This document shows positions 1 through 14,283 of a stretch of 64,000 nucleotides of DNA, one piece after another. Positions within the stretch are counted from its first letter, which is position 1. Every line of letters starts with the position of its first letter. Under the pieces are notes generated by a model. It was not told where the DNA came from. It saw only the letters and a list, made by a program, of their open reading frames with translations, and searched no databases. The translations under genes were made by a program, and so were the position numbers. This DNA comes from Loxodes magnus (lineage: Eukaryota > Ciliophora > Karyorelictea > Loxodida > Loxodidae): NCBI GenBank assembly GCA_946699065.1, contig CAMPDV010001498.1, positions 28,181-92,180 of the forward strand, read 5' to 3'.

Positions 1-2695
1 AATGTATATTTATTATCTATTCCTATTTCTCCCTTACATATTACATCTGGAGGTGTATTTTTAGTTCCATGAAATAGTTATTCTACTTTAGGATCCTTTC
101 CATAAATACTTTTTAGAGTTTGTAACTCATTTCAATATCTTTAGTATAAAAATCTATTTTATAAGACTGAAATTCTTACTACTTTACCTTGAGGAACTGT
201 TGAATTAAATTTAGTCTAAATTTTTTTGAATATCTCAGAATTTTAATCAAGATCATATTCATCATAAGGCAATTATGATTACTTCCAATTCTCAGGAAAC
301 TTTACTTCTAGTTATGCTATTCTATTTTGAATATTCCAATTATTAATTTAAATTTTTTCTATTGCTTTTTGTACTTCAGATGAATATCCCTATAAAATTT
401 ATTTTCTTTATAAATTAGAAGTACATCATGCTGCTAAGCAATTTAATATGCTTTTCCATAATTAATAATAGAAACTTATAGACGATCTTATATATTAAGA
501 ATTTATTATTCGCATAACTCTACATCTTTTGTGCATCCTCTTAAAGTTAGTAAAATAATTGGTTTTAAATTCATAGTTTTGAATATATCTTTTAGTTCAT
601 TAGTTTATGTGTTTTTCATAGCATTAAGAGCGAAATCTATTTCATAATTTACTTAATTTAACGTAATTTATATCTTATTTTATTATTAAAAAGCTGAGTC
701 TATTTTTTAATTTGTTTGTTAATCAAAAGATTTAATATCAAATGCTTCAATTCAGAACCACTAATTCACTACAGATAGAATATTAGGATCTTAAATAATA
801 ATTCTTTGAATATCTCTCTCATAATTTGTGATAGTATTTCTTTAAACATTCTTAACAAAGTCAAATTCATAATTAACCTACTCATTTTTTTTATTAAATA
901 AGATAGTTTAAAACTTAATAAAGCGATTACTTTAGAATGCTTTCTCTAATATAGGCTAAACTTCAGATTCATATGTTTTTCATATATTTCCTTTTTTTCA
1001 TTACCACTCATAAGGATATAAAGGTTTCTATGAAGTTTAAGTAATATTTTTAATTCTTCTAATATCTCTCTTATAACCTGAAGTTGAATTTATTAATTTA
1101 TTTTTAATAAAATCTATTTTATACGTAGATGGTGCTTATGATTAATTAACTTAAATTTAGTAAATTTTATTAGGATTTTTTACATAATAATGTTCAATTT
1201 ACTATTAAACTTAATAATGATAATCAATCCACTTGTTATTATCATCTTTCCATTACCAAATAAAAGAAACTTTTTCATTTAATTTTGGTTAAATATTATT
1301 TTTGTTAAGACCTTACTATGATTAAGCAATTTTTGCCTCTGGTTTATTAATTTTTTCAACAAAAAGAGGAATATTATACTCCTATTTCAACTTTTGTAGC
1401 TCTTATAATCCCTCTTCGCTACATAAATATTTGGCTTCTGACTTAGAATAAATTTCTATTTATTTATTTATGAAAACGATTTGCTTTGCTAAAATTGTAA
1501 GTTGCTCTTAAATATATTGATATGCTTTAGTACTATATGCTTCAAGTTTAATTGTGCTCTAAGGTATAGCTTCATCAAATTCGTAGCTTACAATATTCTA
1601 ATTTGAAAGTAAACCTAAAAATTGCTTATTAAACCTTTGATTATTATTTAATTAATCTAACTTTTCTTTATCTATCAAAATTTCATAAATTTTAGCTACT
1701 TCATAATCATTTTATATCTTTTGCAATGCTTACTCCAAATTCTCAGCTTTGCCTTCTATTAACAGGGACTTACTCAATATCTTGAAAGTGCAGAAGGAAA
1801 AATCATTTCTTAATTTTTTATAATTGTTTGAACATTCGTTTTTACTAAGATATTTTTATTCAATTTACTATAATGAATTTTAGCTTAAGTTAATTTCCTT
1901 TTTTACAAGTTTCTTTTAAAATTTATTACACTATTTTTCAAACTTATCAACTAATTTATTTTCTCCCTAAATATTTATTCTATTTATTTCTATTTCTATT
2001 TTTAAACTTGCCAAAAATCTAGATTTTTTCTTTTTGAGTCAACACTTAAAAATAGGATATTTATAGTTTTCAAATTCGTAAGTTTTCTATTTTATATTTT
2101 CTTGATTATTCAGTTAACTAAAATAAGTAGAAACTATTAATAAAGATTATTCATTTTATTCTTATTAGACTCTTATATCTTCTTGACAGACAGAGGGACT
2201 TTATTACTCAGGTATCTATTCTAAATTTTAATTTTCCTGATATCTTTAACTTTCTTTTTGTGTATTTTGTGCATTTAATCCAATTTATTAATCTTCCACT
2301 TTTGTTTATTTAGTTTCTCTCAATTTGCTATGAGCAAATTTTAATTTATTTTAATCAATAGGCTTCAGCTTGACATTGTTTTCTTGAAGCTTTTATAAGA
2401 TATAAGAAAATTCTGTTTCTGCAAAAGATGCTTAATTAGGAAATATCTCTTTAATTTCCTTCAATAAATGCTCAAGTTTAAATTCCTTTATCTTATTCTC
2501 TCATAATATTTATTCCACTTTAAGCTTAGCTTGAGTCAATTGCTGCTTTTCATTTTTATTTAGATCTAAAAGCTCAATTATTTCATTTATTTCCTTTAAG
2601 CTAAAGTCTGCCAATTGTTCCTATGTAATTTCACAATCTTCGATTTTCTATCTGAGATTATTAAGACCATATTAAGAAATTCAGTCTTAATTCAT
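1..2695 (-). pseudogene. Gene A, left copy: SAM-WWE-ART protein, frameshifted and cut by window edge
   Basis: This is the left duplicate of the intact gene at 45473-48472. The start is the ATG at 2693-2695, giving Met-Asn-Gln-Asp-Trp with the Trp as TGA. Two WWE domains lie near 1258-1040 and 1006-830. Relative to the right copy, four bases are missing near 388-396, where the right copy reads a Phe-Tyr-Ile-Gln-Gly segment. This shifts the frame before the ART catalytic domain, so this copy should not make an active enzyme unless the difference is a sequencing error. The ART pseudogene at 29123-30263 has the same 4-bp deletion. The last part of the catalytic domain lies beyond position 1. Confidence 0.85.
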
Positions 2696-3822
2696 TATAA
2701 AAAATTAGTTGAGAGGGTTATAAAGTAAAATTACAGTGTAACTACACATTCTAAAGTAACTAAATGGAAATTTATAAAGAAAAGCTAAATTCCTTTGTAA
2801 ATTAAGCTAATGCTTTATAAGATAAATTATTTATATTGTAAATATTTATGCTTATCTCATTATTTTGAAGTTAATGCTTTGTAAAATTCAATACCATTTA
2901 TAAAATAAGAAAGTCGCTTTAGTTTATATTTCTAGATGAATCAAAGAAAAATATTAGCCTTTAAAATTGAAGGACATTGTTAAGCAAGATTAGCTTGTAC
3001 ATGAATTAAATTAAATTATAATGTTCACTTTTCAGCTTAATTTAATAATTTTTTATGATATGACTCTCCTTCTGAAACTCTTTGGTCTTCATTATTGTTT
3101 TGATTTGACTTATTTTTTAATTGTTTTGTTTCTCTTCTTCTTTAATCTTAGTTCATATTAAAAATAATAATTTGAAGTTTTCTTTATTCTCATATTACTA
3201 ATGGATTTAGTTCTGACTCAATCATTCTTAAAATAAAGTTATTTGTTAATATTGTTGTTTTATGGTAGACCATGTTTTTGATAATAAGATAAATATCTTC
3301 TAATATTTAATAATTCCTTTTTGCTTCCTAGTTTATTAATAGTTGATTATATTCAAGCATTTCTTTCAAGTTTTGTTCTATTTTTTATTAATTTCATTTT
3401 TATTTGATATTTATTCTTTCCTACTTTTCAGATTTATGCTTGTGCTTAGATTTTATAGTATTTCTTGAATCTGAAGACTATTTTCTTATATAATTTATCT
3501 GTAATATTAGCAATCAAAGAAGTGTTCAAATATTTCTTATTGCCTATAAATACATAATATTTACTCTTAATACTCTTAATCAATAGCTTATGCATGAATA
3601 AGAAACTTTTTCACAGCTTTATTAAAGTTTAAATAATAACAGATTTAAAATATCTATATTCTAAATCACTTAGAAGCCTTAAAGTATTTAAAATAAAAAT
3701 AGTCAGAAGAAAGTTTAACCATCAAAGTTCTAATTCATATGAACAGGAAATTATAAAAGAACATTTTAAACTTCAATCCTTTAGTTACCTATTTATTCAA
3801 TCAAATTTTGAGCAAACTTAAC
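2696..3822. other. Intergenic gap between A and the small frame at 3823
   Basis: AT-rich DNA upstream of the divergent genes A (minus) and 3823-4188 (plus). I see no domain, RNA or repeat here. The same sequence lies at 48473-49599, so promoters for both directions should be within it. Confidence 0.5.
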
Positions 3823-4188
3823 ATGAGCCAATCTAAAGTTGAAGAGATTTAATTGGCTAAAGACTTTATAAATATAGAATACAATTTTTTAAATAAAACC
3901 ATTAATTAGTTTATGTCTAATCATTCATCTCTATCATTAAATTAAAAGGTGATAGATCAATACAAGTGAAATTATTAGTCATAAATTATCCCAAAGTATT
4001 AACAATGTTTCAACACTTATTCTAAGTCATTATATAGTCTAAATTATATAATTGTAAGTTATTTAAAAAAATATATAAAAAAAGATATCCCAAAAGATAA
4101 AAAATTTGATGAAAATCTCTTTAAGTAATAAAAAGAATTTACTCTAAAATTTAAAATATAAGGAACTATATTATTTTTATCTTGTTGA
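3823..4188 (+). CDS. Small hypothetical protein, left copy
   Basis: The frame begins ATG-AGC-CAA and runs 121 codons to TGA 4186-4188, with TAA/TAG as Gln. The product is polar (Ser, Gln, Lys, Asn, Glu) at the N terminus and hydrophobic in the last ten residues, and matches no family I recognise. Start and stop are in one frame, and the same 366-base frame is preserved in the right copy at 49600-49965. Its composition is more protein-like than the surrounding AT-rich DNA. Divergent from gene A by 1.1 kb. With so few stop codons in this code a chance frame cannot be excluded. Confidence 0.45.
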
Positions 4189-7008
4189 GTAAATCATTTA
4201 AAATTAAATAATAAATAATTATATCTTTAATTGACTTGTATTTACTTATTGTTAATGTTCAAAAGTTACCTATCTTTGTTTTTAGCTTTATTTTACATGC
4301 CAATTATTATAAATTTATTTCTTTTAATTTCAAATTATTAGTCCAATTTTCACTTTATATAGTCATCATGAATCTCTCAATCCAATTTCTTATATTCCAA
4401 ACTCCAAGAAACTTATTTCAATTTCAAAAAATAAATATATTCTTGATTTTAAGAAAGACTAAGTACTTATAAACTAACTTTAGAAACTGAGATTATTATT
4501 ATTTGATATAATCAAGGATTAAATGTAATCTGAAAGTATTAGAAAGATTTAGCATGGAAAATAGAGATTGTATCTATATAAGTAAATTTAAGTTGAATAT
4601 TTAAATTATATTTACATACTCCCACATTACTATTAATTTAGTTAAAGTCTTTAAATCATAAAAGTAAATCAAATCCTATTAATTAGATTTTTACCCATTA
4701 TATCTGCTATTATATTCAAATACTCATAGGAAAATATGATAGCTTATGATTATAATTTTTAATTTAGGACATCTGAAAAATGAAATGAAATTAGATTTAT
4801 TTTTTATGATGAAAATTGCTTAAAAAGGTAATTAAGAATTATCAATACAAGTAAAAAAGCAGTCTAAGATATTAATTGGATAAATGAGATATTATATGAA
4901 ATAAAACTTTTTATTTACTTAATATGGAAATTTTAGCTTAGATGGAATTTATTTAAAAATAGGTAACTATAATTTAAACTTTCTGCGTATAATATGTCTC
5001 TGCTTTTGAGATATTATATGACTTCTAAAATTAATTTTTATTGTAAATTATCCAATTTGAGTATCTTAATTACTTCTTTATAAATGTTTTTCTACACAAA
5101 TGTTTTAATTAAGATTTTTATCTTGTGCTATTAGGTGAGAAAATAAATCTAAGTTAAAATTAGTTTATAAGACCTACTGATTTATTTTATAGTTACCTTA
5201 AGAATTTTGAAAAGCATATATTTCATAATTGTTTTTGTAGTTTCTGATAATTTGAAAAGTTTGTTTAATGAAATAATCTCTTCTAATTTATAAATAAATA
5301 AGAAATTTATCCAACTTATAATACAAACCTCTTAATTTCTCTCAATTTATGAATTCTATTGTTATTAAATTATATCCACTAATATAAAATTGATTCAGTA
5401 TCTATTTCTTCTATTTATGCAAATTAATTTCCTCTTTTTCTTACATTTATCTTGTGAAATGTGAAGGTAATCTAGAATAAGCTTAGCTCTTCTAAGTTTT
5501 TACTTTTAAAGTTTATTTATTTACAAGAAAAAATAAAAAGAAGCACATAAATTAAAAGCATACCTCTTTAAAAATAAAAATAGGGTTAAAAAATAGTTGT
5601 TTATTGCTATAATCACAAATTAAAAAAAATTGAGAGAGTAAAATTAATTCAAGGCTAAAAAAAGAAAATTATTTCATTTATAAGAAGAGAGGTATAAATT
5701 TGCAAGATTACTAAGTATAAAAAGAATTTTCAGAAAATAAATACCTAAAAACTTTAAATAAATTTTCTTTTTTACTTAGATAAATAAATTAATGATATAC
5801 CTTTTAATCAACCCTAGAATTAGAAATAGATAAATTTCTATATCATATTGAGAGATTAAAATAATTATAATAGCTTTAATTTAATTTATTAGTATGTGAT
5901 TTTATATTTTTTAGCATTTTGTTTAATTTTGTTAAGCAAATATCTATATATTTATTTGTTCCTTAGATTTTACTTTAACAAATATTAGTCATTTTTGAAA
6001 AACTCATAATAAGAAAATAGTTGTTGCCTTTAATTGTCTTCTTGAAAATAAGGAATGCTTTTTAATTATTTACACTCTAAATTTCTATACCTATCTCATC
6101 TGTTTTTAGATTATAAAATCTTAAGTATAATATTCATTATATCAGAAACAGTGAGTTTTATCTTCATTATAACTATTTGAAATCAATTTTATTTAATTTA
6201 CACTAATTCATACATAAGATGCTTCTAGTTCAATTTATATGTCTTTTAATACATTTTTTCAAAAACCATCATTACATTTAAAAAAAAGAGGGAGTCACTT
6301 CTTAAATCATATTCTTAGAATTAAGTTTTATTAATTAACTTAAATGAAAGTAATTTTTGCTTAATGTATACAAATCTAAAAGAAAGTAAAGCAATAAAAA
6401 GAAATCCAAAATTTAAGTATAATCTTATTCAATTTTTATTTATTAAACTATCATCTAGAAAATAAGATTAAAGTCACTTTTTTCATTGTAATTGTTATAA
6501 ATTTTATATTCATTCTCCTAAGAAACATTTCTAGAATAAAATGGGAAATTTTAATTCTAAAAATTTAATTTCTTACAAAATATTTATATTTAAAGCCGAA
6601 AAAAGAAATGTTGAAAGATAGAAGCTTGTAAAAAAGGATAGGCTTCACTCAATTAGTAGAATGATTATTAATTAAAACATTAAGTCTTATTTATTTAAAA
6701 TTAGAACTTAACAAAAATAAAATACGAAGTCAAATAAATTTCAATTATTTTGACTTTTTAATTGAGATAGTAATTTAAAGCTATAAGAAGTAAGGAACTT
6801 AAAGCAAAAAGTTTAAGATAGTAATTTTTAGAAAACTTAGTAATTTTATTGATGTATTTTATATTTAATTATATGAATATACAACAATAAAGATTAATAT
6901 TAATGGGTTATAATAATAGTGTATTAAATTAATAATATTTGTATAGATATTTTTATTTTAAACTGATAAAATATTATTTTTATTAGTTTTAAATTAATAG
7001 ACTCATCC
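4189..7008. other. Intergenic region between the small frame and gene B, left copy
   Basis: About 2.8 kb of AT-rich sequence. A short frame at 4236-4472 is open even in the standard code, but it encodes only hydrophobic and Asn-rich residues and looks like chance. No RNA gene, tandem array or domain was recognised. The right-copy equivalent is 49966-52784. Confidence 0.4.
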
Positions 7009-9879
7009 TCAAGCTGTTGTATAAGTAATAACAAAAGCAGTATAAGCTTTTAAATCCGTACCTATTTCAAAAGTGTTTTGCAATCTTTGAGGAGGTTCTA
7101 AATTTTAATGTAAAACTTGATCTACTTAGTCAATAGAATTTTAAGACTTCTCTTATAGCTGGTTGAGTTCTTCTTCAATCATAACGTCACAAAGAATTAA
7201 CTATCATTGCTTATTGCTTTTTTTATAGGCAAATTCCAAAGTATTTCTAGGTATAACTTCAAATTCATATTTCTATTATTAGTTCTAAAATTGACCATTT
7301 TAAAAACCATTTTAACATATTTCAGAAGGATTATCTTTTTAATTTCCGTAGAACAATCTATAAATTTAAGGGTTTTTTCCATGATTGCTTTAATACTCTC
7401 TCATTTCTCTACAAAAATTTCTGAATTAAGCATTATTCTATATAACCGTAACTTTAAGTATTTTCAACATACTACCAGCTTCATTTAATCTAGTTTGAAT
7501 ATTTTAAAACTACTCAGATTTTTTTTCTAACTCATGTTCAAAATATGGATTTTAGCCTTATTTTCAATAAATAGGAAATTAGATATTTTAACATTACTAT
7601 CTTAACTTTTTTATTTGCATTTATACATTTTAAATGTTTTCTTTAAACCCTAAAATATAAAATTTAGAACTCATGAAAATAAGCAGTACTCCATTTTATT
7701 CTACTATGGTAAATTCTTCTTCTGGATATTCTATCTAAATTTCTTCACTTAACTGCAAATTTTCAATATTTTCCTTGAAGTAAAATACATTTTTAGATTC
7801 TCCTTCTAAAGTTAAAGTTGCTAAGGACTTTTTATTCATTGTTCTTACAATTTTATAAACTTTTTATTAATAAGTAGGATTTTTCTTTATGGTCATCTAA
7901 TTAAAATCTATTTCATAGCTATCATATTTCAATTTAAAGGAAGATACTTTTTTTTAAGATTTAAAAGCTTAATCAATTGCTTAATTTTCCTCCTCGTTAA
8001 ATGATTTATAATTTAGAAACTCTTAGTAAAGTCATTAATACGTAGTAGGATAAAATCTTCTTATTTCTCTTCATCATTTTGTTTAAATATTGATTTAATA
8101 CATTTTAGATAAATCTATCTAGAATTAAACTTATGAATGAATTTTATTTGAAAACAGCGAAATTTCAAATTTTTTTAACGGATTTTCTTTAAAATTCTTT
8201 TCAATTTACTCCTGTATAAGTGGTTCATATTACTATCATTTATAATTATCATCTTTCCATTATCAAATACCTTATTCTTATTACTAAGTCTATAAGTCAC
8301 TTTTATTTATTCGTGTAATGGCCATTTTAGAATTATTTTGAGAATTTATCTAAATTTTATTCTAGAAGTCTATATTAAAAGTAGTAGGTTGCTAATCACC
8401 GTTTAATAGTAGGTTTACTTTAAAAAGCTAGCTCTTATTTTAAATAAAAGCATTCTCTATTTATCATTACAATTCTGTTGGATAAGCTTTCAATTGTCCC
8501 TACTCTTTCCAGCATCATTCGAAAGGCTAAGGAGTTTTTTGTTATATCGCTTTACAGTGTAAAGAGTAATTAACATCAAACTCTTATTATTAAGTTTGTA
8601 ATATGATTTAGCCTTTTTAACTCAATAAAAAATTAAGTTCAGATTGGGAATAAATATCAACTACTGTCTAAGTTATAGATATTTAATTTGTTAATTTCTG
8701 AATTTCAAGCTAAAATGTATCATATGTAGATTTTTTATAAACTGATAAATGTACAATAACAGGATCTTATTCTTCATTAATTGAGTATTTTGCTAAATCT
8801 TTGCTTGAAAGTAAATCCTGAAATTATTTGCTGTATTTTTGAAGTCATAAATATTTTAACTTTTCTATTATAGTTTTAAACTCCTTTAATAGCTCATACA
8901 TGTTTTCTAGTTTTTGCTTAGCTTTATCTAAATTTTCTTAAATTCCTTCAATTTTTAATATCTCTTTTAAAACCTCAAACGAACACCCTGGGAAATCTTT
9001 TCTTAGAGATTTATAGTTTGATTCTTTTTCCTTGATACTCAAATATCTTTCTTAAAGTTACTATAGCGAAGAGCCACTCATTAATATCTATTCTGCCTTC
9101 ATTTTTTGCTTAAATTTTTCCAAAGATTTACTCATTTTTTTCAAAATATGTTGAGGACCTTGCATTTGTATTTAGTTTTAGGTTATTTTTATTTCCAATT
9201 TTTTATACTTTTCTTATTTTGTCTAACACCAATTTTTGAATATAGGAAAATGATTCTAATAAAAATCAAATTATTTCTAGAATTATTATTTATCACTATT
9301 TGAGTTCTTCAGTTTTAAATCTATTAAGGAAACTTCTGGGTTTATGTTAAGAGTTTGGAATAACTATTCTTATTAAATTTAAACTTAATTTATTTCTTAT
9401 TCAACATTTATATTTTTAACCTCAAATTTGATTAAACCTTCGTGACTAACTACTGCTTTTTATTCGCTTGACTCTTACTTTTTACTATCTCTAATTTTGT
9501 TATACATAAGTTTCAGCTTATTAACATCAGGGGGCTTAATCTAAAAATTAGTTTCTAATTTTTATTAGATTTCTTAAAATTCTTAGCTAATGTAAGATTC
9601 TTCGTTTGGAAATAAACTAACAATTTGATCTTTTAAATGCATAAGTTTGTTTAATTCGATTTTACTAATAAAAGACATGCTTTATATATTCCTATTTTAT
9701 AATTTCATTTGTGCTTCTTTTAGTTATTTAGACTCTTCTTAATTTAACCCCATTAACTAAGTAAAATCTTCAAATTCTTATTACTAACTATTCTTCAATA
9801 TCTCATCAGTAATTCCTATGTTCTCAAGCTGATGTCTGATATTATTTAAGCCTAGATAAAAAATTCAGTCAGATTACAT
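7009..9879 (-). CDS. Gene B: SAM-like/triple-WWE/KH-like/ART pseudo-enzyme, left copy
   Basis: The frame is 957 codons including the stop, from ATG 9877-9879 to TGA 7009-7011; another in-frame TGA lies one codon beyond, at 7003-7005. The N terminus reads Met-Gln-Ser-Asp-Trp-Ile (Trp as TGA) and is SAM-like. WWE domains start near residues 455 (Trp-Cys-Trp), 536 (Trp-Gln-Trp-Lys-Asp-Asp) and about 640 (degenerate). A KH-like segment follows near 690. The ART domain occupies about 846-956. Its His-Gly-Thr is replaced by Tyr-Gly-Asn after Leu-Phe, and the glycine-rich loop carrying the catalytic Tyr is not recognisable, so I infer no transferase activity and a binding or scaffold role. The frame is unbroken, which argues against simple decay. 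Confidence 0.88.
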
Positions 9880-11710
9880 TTTTAAAAATAAAAGGATGAT
9901 GTTTAAATAGTAAGGAATTCTTTTGAAAAAGTGATAAATATAAAGTAATAAAAATGAAATTCCATTGTAAGCTAATTTCTAAAATAAATTATAATATACT
10001 TATAACTTTTATTTCATCTCTTCTTATACCCTAAACTTATTATGCTACTCTTTATCTACCCCTTATATCTTCTACTATGCTTTCTTCATGCTCTTTCCTT
10101 AAATTTCATATTTTTATATTTAACTGCTTTTTCATAGTTCTGGCCCTCTTATTTCCACAGCTTTAAAACTTATGCTTTTTTTAACTTTTATTGTAAAAAG
10201 TGATTGTTTTGAGATAAATTAGAAATAGATAAGCATTTTAATAAAAATTATTTTTCAAGGCTATTATAAAATTTAAATGAATCAACACTTTTAAGTGAAA
10301 TTAAATAAATTAGCAAACTGGAAAATATATCAAATATCTAAATATAGCACCATCAATTTTCTATATCTTGCTATAAGAATCTAAACTAATAATCCTTAAA
10401 TAAGAAAGATATAAAATTTATATTTATCATAATAGAAAGCTTTATATAAACTTTTAACTTCAAACTTATTATCAAATTTTCTATAGTTCTCCAAAATCAT
10501 TAAAATATAGACACATAACCAAGAAAATTCTGAAATAAATTATATAAAGCTAGACAAGGATTTTCTAAAAAGGTATATTTATTCTTAGTTTAAAAATAAG
10601 AATTTGCATACTTTGATTATTTTTTAAATAAAAGGAAGACCAAAAAATTAAAAAATAATTAGCACAAATAATTTTAAAATAATTCTAAGAAGTAGCTTGG
10701 ATGATAAATTTAGAAAGATAAATTTAATTTCAGATAAACATTTGAACTAGTTATTTAGGACAAACTAATATCAAGGAAATCTTATAATTTATTTTATAAA
10801 TAATGAATATTAATTTTAATATTGTTGTTATATGAGAAACTTATCTGGAATTTGGTTATATCTATAAATACTCATCATAGCTGCTTTTCGATATTATTGT
10901 TAGCTAATAAAAAAAGTTAGTTGATTTAAATTAGGAATATTATTCTGTGCTTAAAGAGAATTTAGGATTTTTTTATTTAATTTAGATTTATAATTTATAC
11001 AAATAATAATAAAGTAAGCTATCTCAATAAATAACTGTTTTTTTCCAAATCTTTCTAATTTAAAGTTTTTTAATGTGAGTATACAATCTTTTTAATATAA
11101 TATATTTCTAAAAAATTAACTAAGCTAAGAGTAGAAATTATAAATTATTTATTTAAAAGCATAATAAAAAATGAATATCATTACAGTATTAACTAAAATT
11201 TAGAGTATGAGTATAAATTGATAAGTATTAATATTAAAGGATAAAAATAAGCTGTGAATTTATTGTGCTTCTTTATATTTTATTGAAAAACTTTGCTGAG
11301 TTTTATTTATGATTGTTAAATAACTTTTACCATTTTTCTACCAACCTTAAAGGATTTTAAACGATTCATGTTAAATACCTCTCTCTTTCTTAATTAAATA
11401 CCTTTTTCTTTCTTAATTCTTTAATTGTAAGATCTTTTAAAAAAAGCTTGTTTGGCAAAACTTTTTAATTCTTCATTTCGAAAATTTACTTGGAGCAAAT
11501 TATCAATAACTCAATATCCTTCTAATGGTTAAGAATGTATAAAAAGCTCTAAGTAATCCAAATTTTCAAAAGTGAAATTACCTTAAAAAGATTTTAATTC
11601 TAACTTATTTTTCTTTTTATTCCTTTAATTCCTTTTCTCTTTAACTTTTTCTAACTAAGTTATACCTTTCATTACTACTCTACTTATATCGATTCTCGAA
11701 TAATTTCAAA
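9880..11710. other. Intergenic region upstream of gene B, left copy
   Basis: AT-rich DNA with no recognised gene. Near 10093 this copy has about 15 bases absent from the right copy, in a CT-rich stretch. Other small differences from 55656-57476 are substitutions and short indels, more frequent here than inside genes B and C. Confidence 0.4.
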
Positions 11711-12058
11711 ATGAAATCAAATTTTTCAGCGAATTTTAAGGATGAAGTTTAATTAGAAATTAATTAAAGAAGAGGATATATTACATATCATATTTACAAC
11801 ATCTAAGTAATTTAATTTTTCAAAAGAGAAAGCTTATCACATAAATAATTATTTCACTCAACCAATCAAACATACTAATAGTCTGTTCTTATATTAATTT
11901 TAAATCTAACTATTGTATGTAAAATATCTTAGCTATATATTAGAGTTTAATACCTTCTAAGATAAAAATTTATAATTTCAAATCAATAAAGATTGTAAAG
12001 TTGCTCATTAGTACAGCTTTTTATTATAATTCATTTAGGTTTTAAGAAAAATATTTGA
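11711..12058 (+). CDS. Possible small hypothetical protein, left copy
   Basis: An ATG-initiated frame of 115 codons ending at TGA 12056-12058. The first ~30 residues are polar and charged (Met-Lys-Ser-Asn-Phe-Ser, then Lys-Asp-Glu, Arg-Arg-Gly-Tyr) and the rest is Ile/Leu/Gln-rich. No family recognised. The frame is kept at 57477-57824, but the flanking noncoding DNA is also conserved, so this is weak evidence. Confidence 0.28.
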
Positions 12059-12789
12059 TTATTGCTAGGTTGAGCTTTCCTTATCAAACAACTTATATTA
12101 AATAATTAAAGCTTATAGTATATTTAAACTCTCAACCAGGAAATATATTTAAGAAACTTAAAATTAATAATCTTCTTAGAACAATTATATCTAACTTTGC
12201 ACGGATTTTTAAGCATAAACTTATATAATCTTAAAAGTTAATATTTGGACTGGAAAAGTGAAGAGAGTATTTTCTACTAATAAGGTGAAGAAAGAAGTAT
12301 AAAGAATATGAACTAAATAGAATAAAAATTAAAAAGCTATTTTAAAAATAGAATCAGCTTTATGCTCCTTTTACCAATCTATCTTCTCATTAAAGAAAAT
12401 AAAGTCTCTTAACTATTTATTTTTTACTTGGCTGTACTGTGAAAAAAATTGAAATAAATCCATGAAAAGAAGAAATGAAAAATGATTAGATTTTATCTAA
12501 TTATTAAAGTGAAGATTTATTACTAATTTTAGTTAAATAAATAAAAAAATAATTTAAAGCAAAGAGATAAAAGAAATATCTTTAAGCATATAAAAACAGC
12601 TTGATAAAAACATAAAAAGCTTATGCATCTTGCAAAGTTATTCAAATAACCAGGTATATCTTCTTTAAGAGTAATCCTTAAATTAAAATATTAAAACTAA
12701 TTAAAACCAAAAGATTTAAGTTTCTATAACCAAAAGAAAAATAAATAAATACAAAATTAAACTAAAACATTAGAATCTAGCTTGTTTAA

Positions 12790-14283
12790 TATTTCATTTA
12801 TTATATAATTTATTATATAATTTATAAATTATAAAATAAATCTTTTATTTAAGAAATCTTAAGATTTAAACTTAAAATGTAGTAAGACTGAATCTATAAA
12901 TACAATCTAAATAATATTAGAAATCAGTTAAATAATTGTGGAATGACTGACGAAAACTTAATAACTTATAGCGAATAAGAGTTATAAGAACTTTACGAAC
13001 TTATTGAACTAAATTCGAGTCAAATTTAATAACTACAGTAAGTTAGATAAAGCTTGAAAGTTTAGGACTGAATATCTAAATATAATCTAAATAATATTAG
13101 AAATCAGTTAGAAAATTGTGGAATGACTGACGATAACTTAATGACTTATAGTGAATAAGAGTTATAAGAACTCTATGAAATGATGGAACTAAATTCTATC
13201 CAGATTTAATAGCTAAATCAAGTTAAAAATATACTAAAACTAAATTAAAATACAAATAAAAAAGGTAATTCTGCTGACTGAATCTCATTAAATAACTTAA
13301 ACGATATTAGAAATCAGTTAGAAAATTGTGGAATAACTGAAGAATCTTTAATTAATTATAACGAATAAGAGTTATAAGAAATATACGAACTTATGGAACT
13401 TAGTCTCAACCAGATTTAATAGCTACAGTAAGTTAGAAATTCATTACTAAACTTAAATTAATAAAAATAAGCTACTCAGATTGTATAAAAAGATTTAATA
13501 TAGTAAAATACTAAAATAGTTTAAAAAGAACTATCTTATGTTCAACTTGATAAATTAACTTAACCGAAATTAGAAGAAGAATAAAAAGTCTTAAAAGTTT
13601 AACCACCAGAAGTTTAACTAAATTACTCTTTCTAAAAAGAATAAATTAACTTCGATAACTACAAGTATCCTACTTACTACTAATGACTTTAAGTAAATTC
13701 ATGGGAGTAAACTTCTGATTTAGATTCAGTTTAACTTCAAAGTAACTGTATAGAAATATTGGGATCTAGATCTTCTATAAATAAAGTTAAGAGATCTTTT
13801 GAGAGATTAAACTTAAGTCTGAAAAAAGAAAAAGTAGAGTTTAGCCAAGAATCTCTTTTGTGCTTTGAAAGGAAATATTTATCTGAAGCGTAGAAAAATT
13901 AAGGCTTCACAAATATTATAAAAGACTTTAAAGGTTGTTCTTTTAAAATTTCGATAAGTTAGTTACAAATAGAAGGAGTTCCGAATGATGTAGATGAAGC
14001 GAAGTAAAGAATAGAAGAGACTTATTAAACGATAAAATGTTTTTAAACAAGAATAGAAAAGGAGAAGTTCGACAAGCTAAAGAATAATAGATAGTTCAAA
14101 TAACTAATATAAAGCAAGAATATTTTAAAGTATAATATATATGAGAAGCAGTATATAGTATTTGAGCTTCAAGCGTTCGATAAAGAAAAGTTAACTAAAT
14201 TTGAAGAAGGAGTAAAGAAGTTAGAATAATAGTTCGATTTTGAAGACGAGGAAGTCAAAGTAGGTGATGAAAGTATGGAATCT
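12790..14283 (+). repeat. Left arm of an inverted repeat (gene C side)
   Basis: The sequence from just upstream of gene C to near its end is repeated in reverse complement at about 16084-17180. The right arm lacks roughly 400 bases, corresponding to the first two SAM-like repeats. Outside that gap the arms are nearly identical, including the AT-rich leader before the start codon. About 1.8 kb separates them. Confidence 0.9.

Noticed and set aside
4236..4472. Standard-code open frame (and its copy at 50012-50248)
   Set aside because: Hydrophobic, Phe/Ile/Leu/Asn-rich text typical of chance in AT-rich DNA; the genome does not use the standard code and nothing supports a gene.
7197..7488. Standard-code open frames on both strands (copies at 52973-53264)
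   Set aside because: They lie inside gene B in other frames; the ART domain of B occupies this DNA.
9106..9303. Standard-code open frame (copy at 54882-55079)
   Set aside because: Antisense to gene B coding sequence.
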